From NCBI RefSeq assembly GCF_003573695.1, contig NC_039361.1, positions 42,493,673 through 42,557,672 on the forward strand: DNA of 64,000 nt. The letters run 5' to 3'. The position numbers were made by a program, and so were the translations under genes. The notes beneath the pieces are model-generated. The model ran no database searches. It was not told the origin of the DNA and saw only the letters and a program-made list of their open reading frames with translations. The stretch's first letter is position 1. Every line of letters begins with the position of its first letter. This stretch comes from Papaver somniferum. Taxonomy: Eukaryota; Streptophyta; Magnoliopsida; Ranunculales; Papaveraceae. Below are positions 35,178 through 46,741 of this stretch, piece after piece.

Positions 35178-37400
35178 TTAACCAAAAAGTTGCTGACTAG
35201 ACCTCTCATTCCTCATAATCTTGAAAATAAACTTACCATTATACTCTAGACTCGATCTGCTAGAGCTCCCATACTGCATCCTCCGGCGAACTCTTTTTGC
35301 ATGTCTTCTAGCTAGACGTGCAGGAGGATAGTCTCGTCCTTGTTCCCCTCTTGCAGGAACTCTTGCAGGTACACATTCAACATGCAATTCAGCTGGTACC
35401 TCTTCATGTGTTGGTGGTGCCGGTTCAGGCTCTGGAACCTCATGAGGTGGATTAACTTCTCTATATCTAGCATTGGCTATAACAGCAACCTCAGTAGCAA
35501 TATCCCAACCATAAGACACAACATATCGAGTTGAGGGAAGGCCAAAACCTGCGGAGGAATGGTAATGGTAGCAATCCTGTGTATCTCTGCTCTTACAGAT
35601 GCAGGCATCACATCAGCAAAAAAACCCTGACGAACTCCACCAGTCACCACATACCGATCTCCAACAAGTACAACAACTTCATTTATCAGCATTTTTCCAA
35701 GCTTTGGATGAGTATCATACACCACCCATCCTTCATCTGCACTCCAAACATGTCATGGCTCATGATTAACAGAAATTGGAACGGGTGGAGTACCAACATC
35801 ACCTATATCACCATCATCACCTTAATACCAGCGTTACCTTGATCACCAGTAGCAGGAGTAGATTCATCTTCCCTATGAGTACCGCTACCACTGCCGACTT
35901 TATACACACTGTTGGCAAAGACCACCCTCCCATTGTCACCCTTACTACTCTGTTGGATTCTCACTGGCATACCCCTATCTTCACTTCTATTCACCTGCAA
36001 CCACCACATTTGATTATTTCCTTATAGGAAACCGATCAAAAAATTTGGATATGCATGGAACATTCAGAAAACATAGCATACTTGAGTTGGATATGAGTAA
36101 TTAAATCTTGCTCGCACCACCATGAATCCCTGTCCAGGAGGGATTTGATCATATTGTTGTACCAATTTCACCCTTCGATTGAAGCGTAAATTTTCCCAAT
36201 GTCAATTGAAGTCCCGGGTATAGTTGATTGCTTCACATCCATTTGGAAAAGCAATTCCATATGGCAAACTGGAGATAGGATAGTTGGGGTTGTACCAACT
36301 CAACGTACGCTCCTCCAATATCTCAGGAGTTTCTTCTACAATTCCTTCTTCATAGTAAAGTACTCGAGGCATGTTGTCTGGGTTAGAGCTGTCAAACGGG
36401 CAAGCTAGGGTCAACCCGGCCCTAGCTTTCCAACCCGTACTAGGGTTAGGGTCAACCCTAGCCCTAGTACTATTCACGAACAAGCTCGAAACCCCAATCC
36501 TAGACGGGTCAATCCTGACGGGTTGGCGGGTTGGCTTGTTAATGTTATCAATTTAAAAATTAAATTTAAAATTTAGGATTGTTTAGGATTATTCATTTAG
36601 TAAAGGTCGAACCTAGGTCAATTTGGTGTTTAACTAGAAGCCCCACCACTGAGTTGTAAAGTGGACGTTTTTATTGCCACTTAATCAACGATATAGCCGG
36701 TTACGACGCTTTAATTTTCTTAGGCAGAGAACCCTAACATCAACAAAGAATTTTACTTTTTTTTTATCATTTTATAAGTTTAAATTAATGTGAGTAAGAC
36801 TAACTCACTGTTTAAATTATGCTAGTCCTTTTATCAATTTAGGACATCCCGAATAAATATGTCATTGATGAATCTAAGTTGTAATTTAATTTATTGATTG
36901 ATTATTTAAAATCTAAAAATTGTTATATTTGTTTGGGTAGATCCAAAATTAGCTTTATTTATTGATTTAAAATTAACTAATTCTAATATATGTTTGCAAA
37001 TCATGGATTTTAAAGAGTTGGTGGGATTGAGGGATATATTTATTAATTTTGACGGGTTGACGGGTAACCCGCGGGTTGGCCCTAGCCCGGATTGTTTTCT
37101 AGTAGGGTTGTATATGTCAACCCTAACCCGGCCCGTTTAGACAACAAGCCAAGCCGGGCCGGGTTGAAACAAGCCGGGTTAGGGTCAATCCGCAAGCCGG
37201 GTTATAAATTGACAGCTCTAGTCTGGGTTTTCCCTCTGAAAATTGATGATAAATTTCTCTGGAACAATTCTTTAATGATAATGGTTAGGCAAATGAAGAA
37301 TTTCCTCTCACAGTTGTTCTTTATAATACTGGGGAGAACAACTGTCTTCAAATCCCTGTCGTTGATCACAACTATCTCATATTATCTATTAATCTTTCTC
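35178..37400 (-). pseudogene. Unrecognised minus-strand gene remnant with a small intron, split by a hAT element
   Basis: Several frames in the same order suggest one former protein. From upstream: VVINDRDLKTVVLPSIIKNN (about 37375), MPRVLYYEEGIVEETPEILE and SWYNPNYPISSLPYGIAFPN (36375-36205, stop TGA), FNRRVKLVQQYDQIPPGQGF, then a plausible 87-nt intron (35995-36081; donor CAA/GTATGC, acceptor TTGCAG), VNRSEDRGMPVRIQQSSKGD, a frameshift near 35830, DEGWVVYDTHPKLGKMLINE, a frameshift near 35530 and WDIATEVAVIANARYREVNP. The C-terminus is Pro/Glu-rich and then Arg-rich (RLARRHAKRVRRRM). I do not recognise the family. It could be a decayed host gene, an element protein or an old viral remnant. 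A stop, two or three frameshifts and the insertion at 36384 make it a pseudogene. Confidence 0.45.
36384..37220. mobile_element. Non-autonomous hAT-type element (837 bp)
   Basis: The ends are perfect 12-bp inverted repeats TAGAGCTGTCAA ... TTGACAGCTCTA. They are flanked by the 8-bp target duplication GTCTGGGT (36376-36383 and 37221-37228). The subterminal parts are rich in short GGGTT/CCGGCCC motifs in both orientations, as in plant hAT MITEs, and the middle (36540-37060) is A/T-rich. No transposase frame. It interrupts the unrecognised minus-strand gene remnant. Confidence 0.9.
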
Positions 37401-38083
37401 TTCCCAAGGACATCTACTCAGACGCAACCGTGTCTAGTCTTTATTATAGGCTCTACAACTCCTAATCATTCCTATAAACTGTCAATAATGGCTCATACCA
37501 TGTGGTTAGTTACACATGGCAGCAGACACTACCATGCATCAGGAAAAACTGGGCCTAATTGGATCGATCACATTAGCACTAGCTTAATAGTATTCTCTCA
37601 GGCGGGTTGGCCCATTGGATATTTCGAACCCGACTACCCGAAGCTGCGGACTCGCAAGATCATTCAATGCTAACAAGAAACCACTTCCATGTTATGGTAC
37701 GACAATCAACAGATTTCACAGCAAAGTCAGGAAAATGACTTGCCAAACTCAGGTAAGTTGAATAACACTTCAGAATCCTTGATTTTCTCCACTACTAACC
37801 TTTGTCACAGTGCTACACTCCAAGAACCATTATCCAGCACGCAACACATCAAGCACAAGTCTCCATCAACAAATGTACTTAAAGTTCACCAAGAAAATTG
37901 TTGGAAACTAACCATTGGCCTCAGCTACAAAAAAAAACTTCATCACCCTGAGACAAACTTGTACCATCAGCCACCCGTGATAAACTTTCAAATTAAATAT
38001 CTATATTTCCCCCAACTTACACCCTCATATTACTCACTTGTTATGCACATAGTGACCTTCACCCACAGTTCACCTTTCTCTTC
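37401..38083. other. Region before LINE-2 ORF1, probably LINE 5' UTR at its right end
   Basis: A long plus-strand open frame (37689-38360) overlaps this region, but its composition is low-information and it runs past the true ORF1 start in another frame. I take it as chance. The left border of LINE-2 was not found. Confidence 0.4.
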
Positions 38084-39532
38084 ATGGCTTCTTCCTCAAA
38101 CTCCAACCCCAACAACATTGACAGTCTTGCCGATAAACAAAAAGCAGCCATGGATTTACCTAAAGATTTGTTTCCAAAGGTCTTTCTCAACCCTGAAAAT
38201 ATCCAACCAAAACAAAAACTTGATTGGAAATGGTGCTAGCTGTGTAGCAATATCTGTTTTGAAACTTCCACAGTTAGCAATTTCATCAATAACAATTGGG
38301 AAATGCTCAGCAGAATTAAGATTGAGCTATGGAATAGAAGAAGAAACTTCTACACTCTGAGGAGAGGAGGAACAAGAGGGGTTTTTGATAAACTTATGGT
38401 TCTAGTTGAAGTTCCTGCTGGAGGCCCTGATCTTATAGATGAAGATAGGTTCTCCAAAGTCATGATCTGGCTCCTGATCAAAAGAATTCCTAAACATATC
38501 ATTCCTGATATCATAAATATCCTAAAACCAGCTGGCATATTTCAGGAAGCTAGGAAACCTTATGGAAGAGATAGATTTGAGAAGAATATGGAAGTTAAGC
38601 TAAACATTGATGTTACCAGACCTTTAAAATTTGGAATTGAATCATCTAGAACCACCACCCTCTCTCACTGGTTGGAGTTTGCTTATGCTCTTAATGGTAT
38701 CAAATTTTGCAAAGTTTGTAGAATTATTGACCATCCAAGCCCCCCCAGTCCAATCCCTCCAAATCAAACTCGTGCTATCAACATACCAAACAACCCACCT
38801 CAATCCCCATTATCTCAAAAACAGTAAAGTATCATTACTGGTAAAGCTATCATACATCAATCCTACTCTGACAAGGATGCTGCTATGGAATTTGAAGTCA
38901 AAATGAAACTAGCCAAAAAACTGGAACTGGAAAGTGTTGTTGCTAACTTAGCTGCATCCTCAAATGATCCACTCATCTTTGGAGCACTACGTATTCCAAA
39001 TGAATCAACATAACCATCCAAGCATCTAGATGTGATTGCATGCCAGCTGAGGAACAAAAAGATGGTATTGGCTAAGAAGCTCACCAACAACTATAAGAAA
39101 AAACCAAACTTGAAAGTTGCTGTCAGAGCTCAAGGAACGAACTCCCATATAATTCCAGTTACACCCTTTAACCCCATTAACTTCCCAATTTCCCCACCCC
39201 CAAAGCCATTCCCTTTTAACACCCTCCCCACCCTATCCCAAATTAAAGAAATAATGGATCTTGAAATATCTAAGAAGAAGAAAGAAGCCTGGAAAGTCAA
39301 GAAAAAGAATCATCATTTTGAGACTCAGATGAAACATCCTACTAACTCTGATATAATTGAACCAAAGAGAAAGAAACCCATTAACAGAATGGAGGAGGAA
39401 TCCCTTAACTCCAAGCATTCTGGATCATCCAAAAGATTCAAAGATTTGGATTCAGATATATCAGAGAAGCATAAGTCCACTTCTCCTTCTCAGACTCTGG
39501 ATAATGGTACCTTGGAGGACAACTCTATTTAA
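38084..39532 (+). pseudogene. LINE-2 ORF1 (nucleic-acid-binding protein)
   Basis: A single reading frame of 482 codons from ATG 38084 (MASSSNSNPNNIDSLADKQK) contains only three in-frame stops: TAG 38237, TAA 38825 and TAA 39011. The middle part resembles the plant LINE ORF1 core (NNNWEMLSRIKIELWNRRRN, FSKVMIWLLIKRIPKHII, RPLKFGIESSRTTTLSHWLE) and ends in a zinc-knuckle-like FCKVCRIIDH. The C-terminal part is Lys/Ser-rich (SKKKKEAWKVKKKNHHFE). The protein would coat LINE RNA. There is no frameshift, so inactivation is by point mutation. Confidence 0.75.
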
Positions 39533-39717
39533 CACAAGGTAATTCTCATTCTTATCCTTTTAGTTGTTAATAAATGTTTCTACAATTTCCTTATTAGACT
39601 CCTTAATCCAACAATTGTCCATACACTCTCACCTGACACTCACTACACTTACACCTTATGTGATCACATTGTTAGAAGAATTACCACTAAGTATCCATTT
39701 GTATCATACTTATGGCA

Positions 39718-40555
39718 ATTCTTCACAACTCTTGCATGGAACTTTCAAGGGCTAGACACACAAGATACTAAGAAATATCTTAATGATATGCTGAATAAGT
39801 TAAACTCTGACATCATTTTTCTCTCTGAAACCAAACAAAAGAAAACTCCCATCATAAAGCTCATGAGGGAGCTAAATGTCCACAAATTCTAGTTTGTGGA
39901 ACCAGGAGGAGTCAGACTGCTGATGGACTTATTCTAATTTGGAAAATCTCACTAGTTGTTGAGATCATTGACTACTCCCTAAACCATATTAATGCAACCA
40001 TTACAACTAACAATAACCCCCAGTGGTTGTTCACTGGCTACTACGGTAGAAGCCCTTATGAGCTGGAAAAAAAATGGAATCATGGAGCAAATTGGAAAAC
40101 ACTGCTCTCAATAACCAGCTACCCTAGATGATCATTGGGGATTACAATTTTCTTCTCCATGACTCTGAGAAATATAGTCGATTACAAGATATAATTAACA
40201 GAACACAAACGACAGTGTAATTACAATTGATGTTGTGGAAGCAAGTTGCTTCCAAAATAAAATTCTTGATTTGGATTTGGTGGATATTGGATTCACAGGA
40301 AGCCCATTTACTTGGTACAATAAAAGATCTGGCCCTGCTCTCACTGAACAGAGACTAGATAGAAGTCTAGCTACTGATAGTTGGCTTCACTTATTTCCCA
40401 ATACCACCATCTCCAATATGCTGGCAATTGGATCTGACCAGCATCCTATCTTGCTAAATTCTAATCCTCACTGGAAGAATGGTAAAAATCCTTCCAAGTT
40501 TTTTGGCCCTTGGTTGAATCATGATGAATGCAAAGCCATTATAGCTTATTGCTAG
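39718..40555 (+). pseudogene. LINE-2 ORF2 endonuclease domain
   Basis: Apurinic-type endonuclease motifs: LAWNFQGLDTQDTKKYLNDM, SDIIFLSETKQKKTPIIKLM, then after several frame breaks (39890-40200) LDLVDIGFTGSPFTWYNKRS, TEQRLDRSLATDSW and the terminal SDQHPILLNS. The domain nicks target DNA in target-primed reverse transcription. It is broken by an in-frame TAG near 39891 and by frameshifts between 39890 and 40200. Confidence 0.75.
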
Positions 40556-40639
40556 AGAAAAGAGCTAACATGATGTAGTGCATTCCTAAACTCCAGAAAG
40601 CTCAAGAATATCAAAACTAATATTGCAGACTAGAAGAAT

Positions 40640-42300
40640 CATTTGAACTGGCTACAAAAAAACTACTTCAGAAAAGATAGAGGAGAGGCACTTAAGCTAG
40701 CCAGAACCAACCTCAAATACTTGATGGACATTGAAGAATGCTTCTGGAAGACTAAGAGTAGAGATCAAATTATTAAGTTAGGTGATAGGAACACTCACTA
40801 TTTCCATATAGCTTCTTTATACAGAGCCAGGAGAAATAAAATAGATACCATCCAAGATGCTAATGGAAAATGGCTAGCTGACTATCAGGAAGTTGTTGCT
40901 TGTTTCACCAACCATTTCTCTTCTATGTCTACTGCTGAGCACATCATCATAAACCCTGAGATCATAAACCTCATACCCATCACCATCAACATCCATGACA
41001 ACACCCTCATCAATAAAACTCCAGATATGCCTGAAATTAAGAATATAATCTTCAGCATGGCAGGTGACAAAGCTTCATGACCTGATGGTTTCTATGCTAA
41101 TTTCTTTCAAGCTAATTGGGATATTATAGGTCCTGATATTTTCAAGATGGTAAAACATTTCTTCTCTTCTGGTCAAATGCTCAAAGAAATGAACTCTACT
41201 TTCATCTCTCTTATAACTAAAACTGATACTCCCTCTTCCCGAAGTCATTTCACACCTATTAGTCTTTGCAATACCACCTATAAGATCATTTATAAACTTA
41301 TTTCTTAGAGAATAAAACCCTATCTTAACAAGATCATCTCACCATACCAATCAGCTTTTATTCCTGGTACGCAAATCTCTGACAACATAGCTATAGCACA
41401 TGAGATAATCCACACCATAAGGTCTAAAAGAGGAAAAAAGGGAGAAAATGGTAGTATGAGCATCAAAATTGATATGACTAAAGCTTTTGATAGTGTTGAT
41501 TGGGAATTCCTTCTATCCATTATGAAGAAAATTGGTTTCAACACTCATTGGTGTAACTTAATTCACCAATGCATTTATACCACAACTTATGTTGTTCTTG
41601 TCAATGGATCCCATGGAAAATTCTTTAAACCATCTAGAGGTTTAAGACAAGGATATCCTTTATCACCTTATCTATTCCTCTTCTGCATGAAAGCTTTTTC
41701 AAGAACTCTGTCCAATGCTCAAGACTTGGGTTTATTAACTGGTATAAAAATACGCAAGACTGCATCATCTATAAACCATCTCTTGTTTGCATATGATTGC
41801 ATGGTCTTCTGCAAAGCCAATAAGAGGGAGAGCCAAATCTTATGGATATCTTTCACATATTCACTGGCACTTCTGGTCAGCTTATTAACTTCAATAAATC
41901 TGGGGTTTTATTCAACAACAATACTGACCCCACTCTAAGAAACATTATCAGCAGTAACATGGGAGTCCAAGTTCTCAATCTCGATGATAAATATTTAGGC
42001 TCTCCTCTGTTTACTCACAGAAGCAAGATTCTATCATTTAGACCTGGAGTGGATAAACTGAAACACAAATTGATTAGCTGGAAGAATAGCCCTTTGAATC
42101 CTGCTGGCAGTCAGGCCCTCATCAGCTCTATCATCTTCACCACCAGCATCTACCAAATGAATTGCTTTAAACTCCCAAAGCAAACCTGCAAAGATCTTAA
42201 CAAGCTGCAAAGAGATTTCTTCTGGGGAAAAAGTATAGAAAATCCTAAAGGTTACTACCCAAAGGCCTGGATAGCCGTTTGCAAACCCAAATAGATGGGA
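40640..42300 (+). pseudogene. LINE-2 ORF2 reverse transcriptase
   Basis: Motifs in order: KLGDRNTHYFHIASLYRARR, PDGFYANFFQANWDIIG (stop TGA before it), LITKTDTPSSRSHFTPISLC, SIKIDMTKAFDSVDWEFLLS (motif A), RGLRQGYPLSPYLFLFCMKA (motif B), and LLFAYDCMVFCKANKRES at motif C, where FADD is replaced by FAYD. The thumb (LINFNKSGVLFNNNTDPT, YLGSPLFTHRSK, RDFFWGKSIENPKGYYPKAW) is in another frame after 41842. Loss of one catalytic Asp plus stops means it is dead. Confidence 0.85.
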
Positions 42301-42997
42301 GGATTAGGTTTCAAAAACATGGAACACTTTAATAGTGCCATGATAACAAAAATAATCTGGAGACTGGAAAGGGACAAAGACTCTCTCTGGTACCAGCTTA
42401 TGGATGCTAAGTATCTCATTGGTAGAAATGTCCTTAACATGGACACTAAACCAAATGATGGTGATTCTTGGATTTGGAAAGGCATCCTAGAAGGCATAAA
42501 TAACATCCAAAACCATAGTTCTTGGAGAGTTGCCAATGGAAAGAAAATCAGAATTTGGGAGGATATTTGGATTCCTTCAATATCATCAAAAGTATCCAGG
42601 CCAATTGGTTGTCTAGATGAAATAACTATGGTTGAACATCTTCTATTACCTTCTGGTGATTGGAATTTAAATCTCACAAATGCTTGGTTCCAACAAAAAT
42701 TTCTGCTTTAATCCATACCATTGTATCTCACCCTGGAGAGGAAGATACAATAGTGTGGAATCTAATAGATTCTGGGAACTTTACAGTGAAATCTCCTTAC
42801 AAGGCTAAAATGCATCTCTATAGAAATGATATCCAAACTAGCAACTGGAAATACCTATGGAACATGAATCTTGCTCCAGTTATCAAAATCTTTCTATGGA
42901 AATGTGCTCATGGAATCTTACCTACTGATGGTAAAACTTCAAGCATCCTACATTATATTGACCCAATATGCAAACTGAGCAACTATGAAGAGGAAAC
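42295..42997 (+). pseudogene. LINE-2 ORF2 connection and zf-RVT part, left of insertion
   Basis: MGGLGFKNMEHFNSAMITKI, DSWIWKGILEGINNIQ, IRIWEDIWIPSISSKVS, then a frameshift near 42700 and the zf-RVT start (WNLIDSGNFTVKSPYKAKMH, VIKIFLWKCAHGILPTDG). It breaks at 42997 inside the zinc domain, where the 2.8-kb element is inserted, and continues at 45836. Confidence 0.8.
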
Positions 42998-45835
42998 TGA
43001 AAAGACGAGGGTACCCAAATATACCTCAATCTAAAACTTTTCCTACCTATAAGTCCTTTCTCCGAAAGTGATTGTCTATGGACAGAGTCGAGACAATGCA
43101 ACTAATCGGTTCATACTTCGTGTGATCGTCTATGGATACGAGATCGAGACAATACAACAACGAAGTATGTTTACTTGATAAAAAGTTTCGGACTTAATCA
43201 AACACAATAGGATTCACTTATCAAGTAAATAGGAATTAATATTTGTGTAATTTACTTTAATTATGATAAAACAATTATAATGTGGAAAATAAAAATAAAT
43301 GACACAACAAGATTTTGTTAACGAGGAAAACCGCAAATGAAGAAAAACCCCGGGACCTTGTCTAGAATTGAATACTCTCAGGATTAAGCCGCTACACAAA
43401 ATTACACCTAACTTCGTATAGTTGAGACCAAGCAACTAAACCTATAGTTCACCTAGTTCCGTATGTATTCCCACGCCTCCAACTTATAAATAAATCACGT
43501 ACTTGGAACAATTTCTTTGGTTCGTATTCCAAATAGTAAAGGAACAACAAATTTGTTTGGTATCAACTCTCTTCAACCAAGTGATATAAGACGGACAAAG
43601 GCTCTTCTGTTTATCTTAACATAAACTCCTTCGTCAGGTCCTTAGATCTATCTTATGTTCAATTACCAAAGTAATCGTTAAGATTTTGCGATCAACACTC
43701 TTAATCCAAAGAATTGTGTTGATGCTGATCTACTCAGTTAATCAATCCAATTCTATCACAAGGATAAAACCGATTATTAATTGTATCCTCTTTTTACCGA
43801 AACAAGTATTGTGTACACCAAAGATTATGAACCCACAAATCAGAAATCTTCAATATATTCTTCATCTTCAAATATTCTTAGATCTTCAATAAACACCTGC
43901 ACACAATCACTTGAATCTCTTGTGGTCAATCATGCACGGAACGGAGTCCGTTAACAATGGATTATCACAAGATCGTCTTTAAAACTAACAACAGTCTAAA
44001 GATCCCTGTCGAAACTCTGAACTAGTTTGAGTGAATCTTATATCAGATGAGAATATCCTCAAGCATAAACAAACTAGGTGCAATCAAAGTTCAACCACCA
44101 TTAGTCAATCAAATCAATGAAAACAAAAGATAAACCGCAATTATCTAGTTTCCCACCAACGGTACTCGTAGAGCTTCTCAATCCCAAAGAAGACTTTAAA
44201 CTGAGCGGCCATAAGAGATTTCGCCTAATTAGGTTACTCTCCTCTCCGAATAGGCGGCTTCACTAGTAGAAGCACAACAAGAGGTAGTTTGCTGTTACGA
44301 AGGATTAGTTTGCTAGAAATGCAAAATTCAAGTATTTATAGACTAGGAAGTTTGGAACCAAGGAATTTCCAAAACCGAAGATATTCTCAAGATATTCATT
44401 AAAGCACAAATTCGGTTTCCATAATTCCTGGAAATGCTCTTTCCAAAAATAATGATCGAAATCTCTCAGAAAATCTTTAATTAGTAAATGCACATTACTA
44501 ATTCTTGTTTTCCTAAAAATGAAATTAATAACCTTAATTAAAAGATTCTTAACTTATTTATGTTTCGATCATGGGATTCTCTTCCCTTAGATATTAAGGA
44601 ATAAATTTGAACAATTAAATAATAAACATTCATAACACGTGTTCAAAGTATGTCGACATCCTAACTTTGTAAGTTTTCTTTCATACTTACAACCTTGAAA
44701 CCGATTTTCCACACTTTCAAACAAGTTTAGAATTGGTTCATCTGACTTTCAAGAACTATGTGATTGATCAAATAACATTCAATCAAAAATTATGGGTTTA
44801 ACGGTTCTACTAAAACAAGTTTCGGCTTTACCTCCATGTGAGTACTGTGCATAGTCACACTAGCTTTCCAAAATTCGGTTGACTAGGTACTAGGATCGGT
44901 TCCCCACATATATATGTTATCTAACTTGAATGTGTTGCACATGTCCATGGGATCGGTCCTCTTTGCCTAAAAACGTGTTGCACATGTCCATAGGATCGGT
45001 TCCCCTTTCTTCTATAAACCTGCTGCACCTCATACAAGGATCGGTTCCCCTTTGTTATGTACTGCACCTCTTACTAGGATCGGTTCCCCTTTTCCCAGTT
45101 TTGGTCAGACATAAAATCACAAACCCGATCATACCATCTCTGGTGATTACTTAAGATCGGTTTCACTAATAAAATTCATACCAATACATAAGTCAGGCCT
45201 TTGTGAATAGTTTAATCAAGAACACAATAAGTCATCAACGGTTCTACTAATCACACATATTGGTTGTTCATAAGATAAGCAATGGATAACAAAACCAGTA
45301 ACACCTGGCGATTTCCTTTTCGATTCACAAACCAAGTTCATGAATTTACTTCCTTAGAACACATGTAAACATTGTTCCCTAGGATGAAATCCTCACCTTA
45401 TACCCATACATAATCACAATATTATTCAAATGATTATGGCGATGTCTTATCTACAAAGTTTAATGGTTAAGAAATAAACATCGTATTGTATTCCTTAATA
45501 CTATGTCTATCTAGATTTCAAACATGCTTCGCAGTTTAGTTTTCAATATGCACGACTTGAAAGATACGTTAAGGAATGAAACAGTTCAAGTCAAATATCA
45601 CTAACCTCAAGTGGAAGGATGATTGTTGTCGTTGTAGCTCCTTGCTTTTTCATATCTTCAAGTCTTTGCAATACTTGTAATGTCTCATATCCTAATACTT
45701 TCAAGCTAACCTATACGAAGTTGACTCTAGTACTTAATCAAACGACTCTTAACATGAGTTTTGATTCACTAAAATATGACAACCAAACTTGACATACCAA
45801 CACTTGGTGGGTTCAACCGAGCTATGCTCTAACAG
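42998..45835. mobile_element. 2.8-kb TG...CA insertion, solo LTR or large non-autonomous LTR element
   Basis: Starts TGAAAAGACGAGGGTACCC and ends GCTATGCTCTAACA. Flanked by GAAAC (42993-42997) and GAAAG (45836-45840), a 5-bp duplication with one difference. Removing one copy of the five bases plus the insertion rejoins the LINE frame. I see no coding frame and no second copy of either end inside, so a solo LTR is the simplest reading. It contains the repeat GATCGTCTATGGA/GAGTCGAGACAAT around 43068-43160 and the GGATCGGTTCCCC array. Confidence 0.75.
44890..45095. repeat. Five spaced copies of GGATCGGTTCCCC
   Basis: Copies at about 44893, 44950 (diverged), 44992, 45038 and 45077, separated by 40-55 bases, with GTGTTGCACATGTCCAT also duplicated (44935 and 44973). 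The repeats lie inside the TG...CA insertion. Confidence 0.7.
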
Positions 45836-46735
45836 AAAGAATGACTCACATGTTTCTACAATGCCCTGCTGCTACTTATGTATGGCAATCACTGCTAGGT
45901 GCCACACATGGAATATTTGATAATAATACCAATTTCTTGGATTGGTTAAACAAGTGGTTTACTTCTGAAACCTCAAGCAAGAATAACAGAATTTATGCAA
46001 CCACCTGCTGGTTCATTTGGAAAGCTCGATGTGACTACATATTTAGGCACATCCAGCCAATTGCCGCTCTCACCATCACCAACATACAACATCACATGTG
46101 TGATTATAACAGAGTGCATCATCTACTACACCACATCCTCAACCAATATCATTATAGTCATGAGAGCAGCACTCTTGCCACTGATACTGTCAGCTACTCC
46201 CATGAGTTAACTCATAGGGGAGATTATGGACTCTAAATACAAATTTGCACGTTACAAGACCCTAACCCCTACAATATTTCATTGCACTCACAGCTAAAGA
46301 TTTTGCAGGAACCATCATTGGGATTAGAGGATATCCATGACACAATGGAAAAGGAGGAGCAGCAGGAGGTGCGGATCTAGCTTTCGATTGGGTCTGGAAA
46401 ATGCAGCATACCAACGTCGAAATCCAGCTGAAACCAATGAAATTCTAGCTCGCTTCAAAATACTCTACCACAATGCTGTCCAAGGAAGATACCAACTGAG
46501 TTACCATGAAACTCTTAGGAACCATCAAAACAATACAATAAATATGCATCAGCCGACCATCTCTTTTGTTCTTGCATGACTTACTCCTATTCATAGACTT
46601 TCTAATTTAAGCACTTTTAATATAGCTATGCATTGTAAGAACTTAAGTATCAGGAGGAGTGGTAGCGCTTTCAACACCACTTCTGATAATGTGCTAACTA
46701 TTTAGGCTTTTAGCCTAAGTTTTTCTAAAAAATAA
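45836..46735 (+). pseudogene. LINE-2 ORF2 zf-RVT end, RNase H remnant and 3' end
   Basis: The frame RMTHMFLQCPAATYVWQSLL completes the zinc-binding domain interrupted at 42997. NRIYATTCWFIWKARCDYIF follows, and a stop at 46236. A decayed RNase H-like part follows to about 46580. The 3' end is TTTAGGCTTTTAGCCTAAG (a small hairpin) and an A-rich tail near 46722-46741. Confidence 0.75.
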
Positions 46736-46741
46736 ATAAAA

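Noticed and set aside
35776..36027. Plus-strand open frame with His-rich start
   Set aside because: Shadow of the minus-strand gene remnant, whose frames carry a plausible intron and coherent composition.
37689..38360. A 223-codon plus-strand open frame
   Set aside because: It has low-information composition and overlaps the real LINE-2 ORF1 start in another frame. The ORF1 frame carries the recognisable LINE motifs.
46337..46579. Plus-strand 80-codon frame starting with a Lys/Arg-rich segment
   Set aside because: It starts inside the decayed LINE-2 3' region. It may retain RNase H-like pieces but is not an independent gene.
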